Source of the DNA: an uncultured Oscillospiraceae bacterium
GTDB lineage: Bacteria > Bacillota > Clostridia > Oscillospirales > Oscillospiraceae
Direction: 5' to 3'
NCBI GenBank assembly: GCA_947629775.1
Contig: CANRFA010000014.1
Location: forward strand, 1 to 36,798
Length of the DNA stretch: 36,798 nt
Part shown: positions 1 through 7,990 of the stretch, piece after piece
Position numbering within the stretch: the first letter of the stretch is position 1
How the letters are laid out: each line of letters begins with the position of its first letter
Position numbers and translations under genes: made by a program
Notes under the pieces: generated by a model
What the model saw: only the letters and a program-made list of their open reading frames with translations
What the model was told of the DNA's origin: nothing
The model's database searches: none

Positions 1-59
1 AAACCCCGAACTTCTGTTTTCTGGCATATTTACGGGGATTCTGACAGCGATATTTTCCG

Positions 60-88
60 GCATATCGGCGGGCCTGTCCCCATAGAGT
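60..88 (+). promoter_or_regulatory. sigma-E-like promoter of the spoIIIA operon
   Basis: GCATATC at 60-66 is followed by a 14-nt spacer and CATAGAGT at 81-88. This resembles the mother-cell sigma-E consensus (about GCATATT, 14 nt, CATACAAT; 6 of 8 matches in the -10). The spoIIIA operon is known to be sigma-E controlled, and the site lies directly upstream of its first gene. The predicted transcript start near 95 leaves a leader of only about 15 nt. Confidence 0.6.
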
Positions 89-110
89 AGGAGCGGAAGG
101 AGGGATGTCC

Positions 111-1016
111 ATGGAACGGGACCGGGCCTACGGCCAGGCGGTGTCGGTCCTGCCGCCCCGTCTGCGCTCGCTGGCGCTGGGGGTCTCCCCGAAGGACCAG
201 AGCCGGGCGGAGGAAGTGCGCCTGCGGGCGGGACAGGCCATGACGCTTGTGATGGATGGAAAGGAACGAAGCCTGGGAGGCGCGCCGGTTCAGACAGCGG
301 AGCTGGAGCAGCTGGTGGAACTGGCCAGCCGGGCTTCCCTCCACGCGGTCCTGGATCAGCTCCGCCAGGGGTATCTGACCCTCGCCGGAGGACATCGGAT
401 CGGACTCTGCGGCAGCGCCCGCCTGCGGGAGGGAGAGATCCGCGGCCTGCAGCCCTATTCCTCCGCCAATGTGCGGATCGCCCGCTCCGTTCGGGGAATC
501 GCCGGACCGCTGCTGGCCCGGCTCTGCCCCAGGGGCAGCTTCGGTTCTACCCTGATTCTTGCCCCGCCCGGCGCGGGAAAGACCACGCTGCTGCGGGATC
601 TGGTGCGAAGTCTCTCCGATGGAGAGGGGACGGAGCCGTTGCGGGTCTCTCTGGCGGACGAACGGGGAGAGGTGGCCGCCCTCCGGGGCGGGATTCCTCA
701 GCTGGAGGTGGGAGCCCGTACGGATGTGCTGGAAGGATGCCCCAAGGCCCGGGCCATGATGCTTCTCCTCCGGGCCATGAATCCCCAGGTGCTGGCGGCG
801 GACGAGATTACGGATCCGGCGGATATCCAGGCTCTGCGGCAGGCGGCGGGATGCGGCGTGGCGCTCCTGGCCACCGCCCACGGACTGGGGCGGGAAGATC
901 TGCAGCGCCGGATCCTTTACCGGCCTGCGCTGGAGGAAGGGCTGTTTCAGCGTCTGGTCACCATCCGCAGGGAAGGGGAGAAGCGAATCTATACGGTGGA
1001 GGTGCTGGAAGCGTGA
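111..1016 (+). CDS. spoIIIAA: stage III sporulation protein AA (ATPase)
   Basis: This is the cytoplasmic ATPase of the SpoIIIA-SpoIIQ channel, which links mother cell and forespore during engulfment and resembles secretion-system ATPases. The 301-residue protein has a Walker A motif (PPGAGKTT, about residues 152-159) and a Walker B-like segment ending in DE (about 231-232). An ATG at 105 lies directly against the ribosome site AAGGAGGG (97-104), so the ATG at 111, six bases downstream, is the better start. The next gene begins inside its last codons, indicating translational coupling. Gene order and length match the known spoIIIA operon. Confidence 0.95.
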   Translation: MERDRAYGQAVSVLPPRLRSLALGVSPKDQSRAEEVRLRAGQAMTLVMDGKERSLGGAPVQTAELEQLVELASRASLHAVLDQLRQGYLTLAGGHRIGLCGSARLREGEIRGLQPYSSANVRIARSVRGIAGPLLARLCPRGSFGSTLILAPPGAGKTTLLRDLVRSLSDGEGTEPLRVSLADERGEVAALRGGIPQLEVGARTDVLEGCPKARAMMLLLRAMNPQVLAADEITDPADIQALRQAAGCGVALLATAHGLGREDLQRRILYRPALEEGLFQRLVTIRREGEKRIYTVEVLEA

Positions 1017-1522
1017 TCCATCTGCTTGGCGCGTGTCTGTGCGCCGCCGGCGCGGTCTGGCTTGGGCTGCGAGGTGCGGCCCGCCTGCGGGAAAGAGCCT
1101 GGAATCTGCGGACGCTGGAGGCGGCGCTGGCTCTTCTGGAACAGGAGCTGGAACTGGACGCGCCTCCATTACCCCGTTTGCTGGACCTGGCGGCAGTCCA
1201 CTGTCGGGGCGCGGCCCTGCAGCTGGTGCTGGGGTGTCGGGAGGCCCTGAATCATCTGGAGGAGCGGGACTTCCCAACCGCCTGGACAAAGCTGGTGGAG
1301 GACCTGCCGGAGGTGAGTCGGGAGGGAAAGCGGTGCCTGGACCCGCTGGGAGCTGTTCTTGGCCGCTGCGACTGGGAGGAACAGCGGCGGAGAATCGGGG
1401 CGGTCCGGGTCCGGCTGGGAGAACTGGCCCGCCAGGCGGAGGAAGACGGCAGACGGCAGGGGCGGCTTTACCGGATCCTCGGCGTCTCGGGCGGGGCGTT
1501 TCTGGTGATTCTTCTGCTTTGA
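1013..1522 (+). CDS. spoIIIAB: stage III sporulation protein AB
   Basis: This is a 169-residue membrane-associated component of the SpoIIIA complex. It has an N-terminal hydrophobic segment (about residues 1-20), a helical domain rich in Glu, Arg and Leu, and a C-terminal hydrophobic segment ending in LLL. The start is a GTG at 1013 overlapping the spoIIIAA stop by four bases. A GGAGG lies about 10 bases upstream, inside spoIIIAA. Arg-rich open frames covering the same DNA in other phases are shadows. The name rests on operon position and on the topology expected of the family. Confidence 0.9.
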   Translation: MIHLLGACLCAAGAVWLGLRGAARLRERAWNLRTLEAALALLEQELELDAPPLPRLLDLAAVHCRGAALQLVLGCREALNHLEERDFPTAWTKLVEDLPEVSREGKRCLDPLGAVLGRCDWEEQRRRIGAVRVRLGELARQAEEDGRRQGRLYRILGVSGGAFLVILLL

Positions 1523-1547
1523 AGCTTACGAAAGAGGGGGAACTCCC

Positions 1548-1742
1548 ATGGAAATTGATCTCATTTTCCGGATTGCGGCCATTGGGATTCTGGTGGCGGT
1601 GCTCAACCAGGTCCTGAGCCGGGCCGGCCGGGATGAACAGGCCATGATGGTGACGCTGACCGGGCTGGTGGTGGTGCTGATGATGGTTGTGCAGGAGATT
1701 GCGGACCTGTTTGACCTCATCAAACGGCTGTTTGGACTGTAG
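1548..1742 (+). CDS. spoIIIAC: stage III sporulation protein AC
   Basis: This is a 64-residue, almost wholly hydrophobic protein with two transmembrane helices, the typical size and topology of SpoIIIAC. It is an inner-membrane component of the SpoIIIA channel. A strong ribosome site (AGAGGGGG) lies about 7 bases before the ATG. It sits between spoIIIAB and spoIIIAD and is separated from spoIIIAD by only two bases. Confidence 0.95.
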   Translation: MEIDLIFRIAAIGILVAVLNQVLSRAGRDEQAMMVTLTGLVVVLMMVVQEIADLFDLIKRLFGL

Positions 1743-1744
1743 CG

Positions 1745-2134
1745 ATGGAGGAGATGGTACGGATTGCCGCCGCGGGGGCCGTCACGGCGGTCCTGGCCTG
1801 CCTCCTGCGCAGGCACACCCCGGAGCTGGCGCTGCTGCTGGTTCTGGCGGCCGGAGTGTGGATGGTCATGCGGGTCTCGCATTCTCTGGGGGCCGCCGCA
1901 GCCCTGATGCGGGAGCTGACAGAGCTGACCGGACTGGAGGAGTCTCTGCTGGAGCCGGTATGGAAGACGGTAGCGGTCTCCATTCTCACCCGGCTGACCG
2001 CCGAGATCTGCCGGTCCTCGGGCGAGGGCGGAGCGGCCTCCTTTGTGGAACTGGCGGGGACCGTGATCGCTCTTTCCCTGGCGCTGCCCCTGGCCCGGGC
2101 GGTGGCCCAGCTGATGACGGAGCTCCTCCGATGA
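1745..2134 (+). CDS. spoIIIAD: stage III sporulation protein AD
   Basis: This is a 129-residue polytopic membrane protein with about four hydrophobic stretches, the usual length for SpoIIIAD. With SpoIIIAC and SpoIIIAE it forms the membrane part of the mother-cell channel. The ATG follows the spoIIIAC stop after two bases. Its stop overlaps the spoIIIAE start in an ATGA arrangement, so the genes are translationally coupled. Confidence 0.94.
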   Translation: MEEMVRIAAAGAVTAVLACLLRRHTPELALLLVLAAGVWMVMRVSHSLGAAAALMRELTELTGLEESLLEPVWKTVAVSILTRLTAEICRSSGEGGAASFVELAGTVIALSLALPLARAVAQLMTELLR

Positions 2135-3195
2135 AGCGCCTTCTTCTGGTTGTGGTTCTCCTGATGACGTGGACGGTTCCCGCCTGGGCCGCGGAAGTGC
2201 GGTTCCCTCAGGTGGAAGAACTGTACCAGGAGGCGGAAACGACGGGCGTTACGCCCGGAACGGATCTGGAAGAGGGAATCTCGGAGGTGCTGTCCGAGGC
2301 CTGGGGGAAGATCGGAGAACTGGGGCGGGAGGTGCTGGGAACCGGCGCCAGACTGCTCGCCGTGGTGCTGTTCTGTTCTCTGGCGGAGAGCGCCGGACTG
2401 CCGGGAAAGCAGGAGGGACTGCAGGCGGTGGAACTGGCGGGGGCTCTCGCCATTACGGCTCTCACCATGACGGACATGGAGAGCATGATCGGTCTCGGAC
2501 GGGAGACCATTCAGCGCATGGACCGCTTTTCCGGAGTCCTGCTGCCGGCGATGGCTGTCCTGACGGCGGCTACCGGGGGAATCCGGGCCGCCGCTCTGCG
2601 ACAGGGCGCTACGGTCCTCTTTTCCGGAGCGCTGCTGTCCGCCATGGACCGTCTTCTGATCCCCCTCCTCTACGCCCACGTGGCCCTCCACTGCGCCCAT
2701 GCGGCGGTGGGCAATCCGGGGCTGGCGAAACTGGCGGAGATTCTGAAGAGTGTTGTGACCTTTCTGCTTACGGCGCTGCTGCTGGGCTACGTGGGGTATC
2801 TGACGGCCAGCGGCGCCATCGCCGGAAGCGTGGACGCCTCCTCCGTAAAGGCGGCCAAACTGGCGATCACCCGCATGATTCCGGTGGTGGGCGGCATTCT
2901 GGCGGACGCCTCGGAGACCGTCCTGGCAGGAGCGGGCGTCCTGCGGGGCACGGTGGGAGCCGCCGGTCTGACGGCCGTGCTGGCCATCTGCGTGACGCCC
3001 TTTCTTCGCCTGGGACTTCATTACCTGGTCTATCGGGCCGTGGCCGCGCTCTGCGCCACCCTGGCCCGTTCCAGGCTCAGCGGTCTCATTGACGCCATCG
3101 GAGGAGTGTTCGGGCTGGTGCTGGGTATGACCGGAGCGGCGGCTCTGCTGCTGCTGGTGAGCGTGGTCTCGGCGGTAAAGGCGGTGGTCCCATGA
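2131..3195 (+). CDS. spoIIIAE: stage III sporulation protein AE
   Basis: This is a 354-residue membrane protein with a cleavable-looking N-terminal signal (basic start, hydrophobic core, AWA-A near residue 20). An exposed acidic region of about 60 residues follows, then multiple transmembrane helices to the C-terminus. This is the largest membrane component of the SpoIIIA complex. The ATG at 2131 overlaps the preceding stop by four bases. Longer upstream extensions of this frame are the spoIIIAD region read out of phase. Confidence 0.94.
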   Translation: MKRLLLVVVLLMTWTVPAWAAEVRFPQVEELYQEAETTGVTPGTDLEEGISEVLSEAWGKIGELGREVLGTGARLLAVVLFCSLAESAGLPGKQEGLQAVELAGALAITALTMTDMESMIGLGRETIQRMDRFSGVLLPAMAVLTAATGGIRAAALRQGATVLFSGALLSAMDRLLIPLLYAHVALHCAHAAVGNPGLAKLAEILKSVVTFLLTALLLGYVGYLTASGAIAGSVDASSVKAAKLAITRMIPVVGGILADASETVLAGAGVLRGTVGAAGLTAVLAICVTPFLRLGLHYLVYRAVAALCATLARSRLSGLIDAIGGVFGLVLGMTGAAALLLLVSVVSAVKAVVP

Positions 3196-3689
3196 TGGAG
3201 GGGCTGCGGTCCTGGCTGATTTCTCTGGTGACCGTCTCCATTCTCTGCGCGGCGGCGGATACCCTGATGCCCGAGGGGGGCCCCAAGCGGGTGGGAAAAC
3301 TGCTGTGCGGAATGCTGCTGCTGTGCGCCATTCTGAAACCTCTGGTCCGGCTGGATCCGGAGGAAGGGCGGCGCTGGCTGGAGAACTGGAAGCGGGAGGT
3401 GGAGGAGCAGACCCTGGAACTGGAGGAAGAGGTGGACAGGGCGGTAAAACCGGTCATAGAGACCGGCTACGAAGCATACATTGCGAAAAGAGCGGCGGAG
3501 CTTGGCCTCCAGGTGGAGGATGTGAGCGTTGAGACAGCCGCCGGAGAGGATGGACTGGCCCTGCCGGTTGGCGTGGAGCTCACAGGACACTTTGAGAAAA
3601 CGGACAGGGAGCGGCTGGCCCGGACTCTGGCGGAGGATCTGGGAATTCCGCCGGATAGGATCCGCTTCCGGGAGGAGGTACCGCCATGA
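3192..3689 (+). CDS. spoIIIAF: stage III sporulation protein AF
   Basis: This 165-residue protein has two N-terminal hydrophobic helices (about residues 8-25 and 35-52) followed by a charged soluble domain, the known SpoIIIAF layout with a ring-forming C-terminal domain. ATGA overlaps couple it to spoIIIAE before it and spoIIIAG after it. The helical Glu-rich stretch (about residues 55-85) connects the membrane and soluble parts. Confidence 0.93.
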   Translation: MMEGLRSWLISLVTVSILCAAADTLMPEGGPKRVGKLLCGMLLLCAILKPLVRLDPEEGRRWLENWKREVEEQTLELEEEVDRAVKPVIETGYEAYIAKRAAELGLQVEDVSVETAAGEDGLALPVGVELTGHFEKTDRERLARTLAEDLGIPPDRIRFREEVPP

Positions 3690-4186
3690 GAGCCGGGCAG
3701 TTGGGGAATCTTCTGGCGCGGGGAAAGAAGTACGCGCCGGCCGCGCTGGTGCTGCTGGCCGGAGTGATTCTGCTTCTGCTGCCCTCCGGGAAGGAGGCGC
3801 CGGCAGAGATCCGTTCCGGGGAGGGCGCGGCAGAGCCCTTCGAGTTGGAGGCCTTTGAGGAAAAGCTGGAGCGCAGTCTCTCCGCCATTGAGGGAGCGGG
3901 AGAGACCCGGGTCGTCCTGACCCTGGACGGCGGAAGCCGCCAGGTTCTGGCCCAGGACCGGGAACAGGATGGAGACGGGGCGTCCTCTTCCACCGTAACC
4001 CTGGGGAGAGGATCCGGAGAGCAGAGCGTGGTCCCTCTGCAGACCATGGCCCCCAGTTTCCGGGGAGCTCTGGTGGTGTGCCCGGGAGGAAACGACCCCC
4101 AGGTGCGGCTGCGGCTGACGCAGGCGGTGGCCGCCCTGACCGGACTGGGTGCGGACCGGATTACGGTCTGCCCCGGAAACGCGTGA
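3686..4186 (+). CDS. spoIIIAG: stage III sporulation protein AG
   Basis: This 166-residue bitopic protein has one transmembrane helix (about residues 17-35) and an extracytoplasmic domain. In the family that domain builds a large ring in the intermembrane space between mother cell and forespore. The ring-building-motif region with conserved LE-x-IEGAGE-type residues is at about 52-75. A Ser/Asp/Gly-rich insertion near residues 93-105 corresponds to the variable linker seen in this family. It overlaps spoIIIAF by four bases. Confidence 0.93.
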   Translation: MRAGQLGNLLARGKKYAPAALVLLAGVILLLLPSGKEAPAEIRSGEGAAEPFELEAFEEKLERSLSAIEGAGETRVVLTLDGGSRQVLAQDREQDGDGASSSTVTLGRGSGEQSVVPLQTMAPSFRGALVVCPGGNDPQVRLRLTQAVAALTGLGADRITVCPGNA

Positions 4187-4234
4187 ACCGCCGTCCGAGG
4201 GACGGAACCAAACCAGATCAGGAGGAAGAACACC

Positions 4235-5014
4235 ATGAGAACAGGCAATAAAAAGACGGATTGGGGCAGGCTCTGGAAGCGCAACGCCGTGGTGGCGGCC
4301 ATCGCGCTCTTTGTCTGCGCCGCCGTCTACCTCAACTGGAACTATGAGCAGGAGGCCCAGGCGGGTAAAAACCTGGGGCAATCCACCATGGTAGGGGGCG
4401 AGGCGAAGGATCCGCTGCTCACGGGGACCGGAAAATCGGACAGCAGCGGGAATCAGACCGGAAAAGCGGAGGGGAAGGAAGACGGCAGTTCCTCCGCGGA
4501 CCGTTCGGACGGGAAGACCGGGCAGGACTCGAAGGACACAAAGACGGATGCGCCTGCGGAAGGGGATACGTCTGCAGTGAATGGGGCGGGAGACAGCTCC
4601 GCAGCGAGCGCGGAGAGCGCGACGGAAGGGGGCACGAAGATTCCCTCGGCGGCGGCCAACAGCGCCTACTTCGACACCGCCCGTCTCAACCGCACACAGG
4701 CCAGGGACAGCGCCCTTTCCCTGCTGCAGGAGGCGGCCACCGGAGACGCCGCGGACGAGACGGTGAAGAATCAGGTCAACGAGACCATTCAGACGATGGC
4801 GGACTATACGGTGACGGAGGCCCAGATTGAGAACATGATCATGGCGAAGGGCTACGCGGACTGTGTGGCCTTCATCGGAGAGGAATCCCTGTCTCTGGCG
4901 GTCGCGGCGCCTGAGGGCGGGCTGCAGGATTCGGACACGGCCCGCATCGTGGACGCGGTTCATCAGGCGGCGGGGTTCACCGCGGATCAGATCCATATCA
5001 TTGAGGTAGAGTGA
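4235..5014 (+). CDS. spoIIIAH: stage III sporulation protein AH
   Basis: This is a 259-residue bitopic membrane protein and the mother-cell partner of forespore SpoIIQ in the engulfment channel. It has a basic N-terminus and one transmembrane helix (about residues 18-36). A long low-complexity acidic Ser/Gly/Asp/Lys linker covers about residues 55-135. The C-terminal ring-building domain is at about 145-259. It is somewhat longer than the classical B. subtilis protein because of the linker. It has its own ribosome site (CAGGAGGA) after a 48-nt gap from spoIIIAG and is the last gene before a terminator. Confidence 0.94.
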   Translation: MRTGNKKTDWGRLWKRNAVVAAIALFVCAAVYLNWNYEQEAQAGKNLGQSTMVGGEAKDPLLTGTGKSDSSGNQTGKAEGKEDGSSSADRSDGKTGQDSKDTKTDAPAEGDTSAVNGAGDSSAASAESATEGGTKIPSAAANSAYFDTARLNRTQARDSALSLLQEAATGDAADETVKNQVNETIQTMADYTVTEAQIENMIMAKGYADCVAFIGEESLSLAVAAPEGGLQDSDTARIVDAVHQAAGFTADQIHIIEVE

Positions 5015-5020
5015 AAACGG

Positions 5021-5070
5021 CCGGCCAGGCACCCGGAAGATGGGGTGTCTGGCCGGTGTTTTGCCTGTTT
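5021..5070 (+). terminator. intrinsic terminator of spoIIIA operon
   Basis: A 14-bp stem (5021-5034 with 5043-5056, one G-T pair) with an 8-nt loop is followed by a T-rich run, beginning seven bases after the spoIIIAH stop. Confidence 0.85.
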
Positions 5071-5236
5071 GGACGGGGATGGAACCGTGGAGTGAGCGGA
5101 AAGGATCAGTCGAGGAGGAATTCGTATCCCGGACGGAGGATTCCATCGTGTGGAGGCAGTCTGAATGCTCCTGGGTGGCAGCGATGAGAAGAATCAGCGG
5201 AAGCGGAGCGAAACGGGGGCCGAGATCCGGAGAGAG
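5071..5236. other. short non-coding spacer between convergent units
   Basis: The region between the spoIIIA terminator and the terminator of the opposite-strand sigma/anti-sigma unit shows no convincing gene. The open frames crossing it lack ribosome sites and recognisable domains. Confidence 0.5.
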
Positions 5237-5276
5237 ACAGAAAAGAAGGCAGCCAGCCCTGCAGGGAGCTGACTGC
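5237..5276 (-). terminator. intrinsic terminator of the sigma/membrane-protein unit
   Basis: On the minus strand an imperfect stem (5248-5276, arms GGCAG and CTGCC outermost, tetraloop TGCA) is followed by TTCTTTTCTGT. It lies about 60 bases beyond the stop of the membrane protein gene. Confidence 0.7.
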
Positions 5277-5334
5277 CCGTATGGGATCCGACCGAAAACC
5301 GGAGCGGAAGGCAAAGTGGGATTTCAGGCCCGGA

Positions 5335-6924
5335 TCATTCCGGAGGAAGAACGGAAACCTGTTCCTCCGTTCCCGCAACCGAAACGTGATGCGGATTGAG
5401 AGAACTGGTGTCCCCGGGGTAGAACTGCAGGGCGTCCTGCACCGTCACAAAAGCGCCCGCAGGGGCAAGGCTGTTCGTCATACGGTGTTCCATGGCGGTC
5501 CGGACCGGGTACTGCAGCCAGGTGCGCTGATGGGTGTAGTTGGCCCAGCTGTCGAGGATCCATCCGGGTGCGTTGGACCAGACCCCGTAGGCGAGGTAGC
5601 AGCGGCGGTTGTCCGCTTTCCGAGGGAAGGAGAAGGCCGCGAAGGGATCGCTGCGCGCTTCCTGCCCCCAGAACGGGCTGCTCTGCTGCCAGTTCTGCGT
5701 CCCCAGGAAAGTATAGGGCGTGGAGAAGGTCTGTCCGTCCCGGTCACAGAGGACCCGCCCAGTGAGCTCATCGGCAGGACTCCATCCTTCCTCAAGATTC
5801 TGCCAGGTGGGCCACAGCTGGATGGACTCGGTGCCCCAATACCCGGGATCCTGGGTCCAGCAGAAGTGATGGAAGATCATCCAGCGCTCCCGCTCCCCGG
5901 GAATCTTTACCGCCACACCGGTGACGCGCAGTTCCTTCGTATCATAGACAGTATCCGTGGAAACCAGGGAGCCGCTCTCCGTTTCCGTCCGCGTGGTAAC
6001 CGTGCGGCCATCGTTGACGGGAAGCTCAGAAACGTCCGAAACCACCTGAGTGGCCCCCGCGCAGGCCAGGATGTCATCTTCCGTCAGGTCCTTCAGAACT
6101 TCTTCCGGGAATCCAAGTTCCAGCAGATGCGAGCGGACCTCCGAAACCTCTTCGTTGCCGCTCTCTTCCGCCGGGGTCCAGTCCATGGAATATGTTCCCC
6201 CAAAGGCGTACCCGCAGGCCATTCCGACCAGCAGCGCAGCGCAGAGGGAGAGAATCAGCCGCCGGTCTGTCATGCGAATAGGCGTGGTGCGGATCGCGTA
6301 ACCGCTTTCCGCCAGGTCCCCGGCCAGGCGGCGCAGACTGAGGAGAATGCTGATATAGCCGGCAGCCATGAGAAGTCCGAACACGATTCCCTGGTATTGA
6401 AGCAGGGCCAGGACACAGACCAGTCCGTACCAGACCAGCAGCCAGGCGGCGCCGGGGGCCCTGGCCGGCAGACCGGCTTTGCGCTGGAGCGCCAGCAGTC
6501 CCCGCCAGAGGCAGAAGCAGACGAAGAAGAGCAGAAGCAGGAAGAGACTGGTCAGAAAGCGGGTGAGGGCAGCAATCCCATCCAGACTGGCAAGAATGGT
6601 GCTGTTCAGAAGGAGAAACGTAAGAAAGCAGAGCGTCCGCAGGGCGGTCGCGGCAAAGCAGCAGCCAAACCAGCGGTTTTCCGCCCGCAGCGTGCGAAAG
6701 CCCAGCAGCAACAGAACGCTTCCGATGGCGGGAAGAAGGTACTGAAGGAGCAGAAAGTTCAGGGTGATGGAGGTCAGAGCCAGCCCGATCAGGATCCGAT
6801 TTGTGGCCTGCTTCCAGGGGGTGACGGCCTCCGCTATGGGGTCCGGCGGAAGCTCCGGCAGACTGCCCGCGAGGAGCGCGTCAAACTGCTCGTCGTTCAT
6901 GGTATCCCAGTTACTGTTTTCCAT
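5335..6924 (-). CDS. polytopic membrane protein, probable anti-sigma partner
   Basis: This 529-residue protein begins with a short cytoplasmic segment (residues 1-40; acidic, with motif NDEQFDALL). About seven transmembrane helices follow between residues 43 and 270. The C-terminal region of about 260 residues is non-membrane, Trp/Tyr-rich and probably outside the cell. The gene overlaps the end of an ECF-type sigma factor gene by 14 bases, the arrangement usual for sigma/anti-sigma pairs, and the short N-terminus could hold the sigma. No known anti-sigma domain signature (zinc HxxxCxxC or RsgI-like) was recognised, so the role is inferred from context only. The C-terminal domain was not recognised either; it could sense an envelope signal. 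Confidence 0.6.
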   Translation of the reverse strand: MENSNWDTMNDEQFDALLAGSLPELPPDPIAEAVTPWKQATNRILIGLALTSITLNFLLLQYLLPAIGSVLLLLGFRTLRAENRWFGCCFAATALRTLCFLTFLLLNSTILASLDGIAALTRFLTSLFLLLLFFVCFCLWRGLLALQRKAGLPARAPGAAWLLVWYGLVCVLALLQYQGIVFGLLMAAGYISILLSLRRLAGDLAESGYAIRTTPIRMTDRRLILSLCAALLVGMACGYAFGGTYSMDWTPAEESGNEEVSEVRSHLLELGFPEEVLKDLTEDDILACAGATQVVSDVSELPVNDGRTVTTRTETESGSLVSTDTVYDTKELRVTGVAVKIPGERERWMIFHHFCWTQDPGYWGTESIQLWPTWQNLEEGWSPADELTGRVLCDRDGQTFSTPYTFLGTQNWQQSSPFWGQEARSDPFAAFSFPRKADNRRCYLAYGVWSNAPGWILDSWANYTHQRTWLQYPVRTAMEHRMTNSLAPAGAFVTVQDALQFYPGDTSSLNPHHVSVAGTEEQVSVLPPE

Positions 6925-7459
6925 ATCCTTCCCCTCCCAGCGTCTTTCGAAGTTTTATTCGGATGCGGTAGAGCTTCCCCTCCACCGCCCGTTCGGTCAG
7001 GCTCAGCTCTGAGGCAATCTGCGCAACCGGCTGCTGATAGTAGTACTTCCGGTAGAAAAGTGTCTGCTCCTTCGGGGACAGCCGCTTTACGGCCCGGGCC
7101 ACCGCTGCGCGCCGCTCCCGGACCAGCACCTCCTCTTCCGGAGTGGGACCCGGCGACGGCGCGTTCTCTGGAATCTCCTCCGCCTGGAAGGCCGGATTCT
7201 GTCCCCGCCGGAAATTGAGCGCCGCGTTTCTGCCCAGAGCGGTGAGCCAGGCGGTCCAGTTTCCCCGAGCGGGATCATAGAGGGCAATCCGCTCCCAGAC
7301 CCGCATGGAGATTTCGGACAGGCAGTCCTCCTGATCCTGGGTATTGGGCAGGATGGGTGCGATGACATAGCGCAGAAGCGGACCGTAGTGCCGAAGCAAA
7401 GCGTCCATGCCGGCCTCGTCCCTGGCCAGCAGCAGATCGACGATCTCCTGCTCCTTCAT
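6911..7459 (-). CDS. ECF-type RNA polymerase sigma factor
   Basis: This 182-residue protein has sigma region 2 at about residues 15-80. It includes the DxEDCLSEISMRVWERI core-binding segment and the WTAWLTALGRNAALNFRR helix for -10 recognition. Region 4 is at about residues 120-175 (LSPKEQTLFYRKYYY, then the helix-turn-helix with LTERAVEGKLYRIRIKLRK). A GGAGG lies about 8 bases before the ATG. The downstream gene, overlapping by 14 bases, encodes a multi-spanning membrane protein that may hold it inactive. Its target promoters and inducing signal cannot be read from the window; autoregulation is common in this family, but no confident ECF promoter was found upstream. Confidence 0.9.
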   Translation of the reverse strand: MKEQEIVDLLLARDEAGMDALLRHYGPLLRYVIAPILPNTQDQEDCLSEISMRVWERIALYDPARGNWTAWLTALGRNAALNFRRGQNPAFQAEEIPENAPSPGPTPEEEVLVRERRAAVARAVKRLSPKEQTLFYRKYYYQQPVAQIASELSLTERAVEGKLYRIRIKLRKTLGGEGYGKQ

Positions 7460-7495
7460 GGCGCCGCCTCCTCTCGTTTGGTCTTCTGTCTCATA

Positions 7496-7936
7496 CTACA
7501 CGGATCCGGAGAAAAACCCACGGTCTTTTTTCGGAAGGTCTTCGGGAAATCGGGAAGAAGCCCCGGTCAGAAAAGGCGTGAGAGGGAAGGAGGAGCAGTC
7601 AGGGGGACAGAAGTTCGTGGCAGGGAATCCTCTCATATGAACTTTGCGGTCGCAGGAGCGTAGCGAGGGGAGAACCGGGAAGCGGAAGCCGATTCCGGTG
7701 CTTTCCCCGAAGCAGGGGGGAACAGGCAGACCGGAGGCGAACGTCAGTCTAGAGAGGGATGGAAGGATAGGAGCTGGAAGCGGTTCTGTGCGGGCAGACC
7801 AGGCGATAGAACCCGGGAAACGGACAGACAGCCTGAAAAGCGGGGTGGAAAGCGTAAGATCGGAGCCTTTGAGGAGAGGAAACCGGGCGCCACAGGCAGG
7901 ATCCGGGCGCAGGGGAGGGCGGTGACTGTCGCGGCA
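7496..7936. other. 440-base stretch without a recognisable gene
   Basis: Between the sigma factor start and the SDR terminator the sequence is GC-rich and purine-rich on the plus strand. Open frames exist (about 7388-7663 and 7644-7925) but are composed of Arg/Gly/Glu-rich low-complexity translation without ribosome sites, domains or hydrophobic segments. Nothing else could be assigned. Confidence 0.45.
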
Positions 7937-7977
7937 GGAAAAAGAAAGAACCGACTTCCCCGGAAGGGGAAGCCGGT
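7937..7977 (-). terminator. intrinsic terminator of the SDR gene
   Basis: A 12-bp stem with one mismatch (7950-7961 with 7966-7977) and a GGAA tetraloop is followed on the minus strand by TTCTTTCTTTTT. It begins 13 bases after the SDR stop. Confidence 0.88.
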
Positions 7978-7990
7978 CCCATGGCAGACC

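Noticed and set aside
24-48. A second sigma-E promoter using GCATATT at 24-30
   Set aside because: No CATACAAT-like -10 occurs 13-16 bases downstream.
7388-7925. Two possible small plus-strand genes upstream of the sigma factor
   Set aside because: No ribosome site, no domain or hydrophobic segment, and Arg/Gly-rich composition expected of chance frames in GC-rich DNA.
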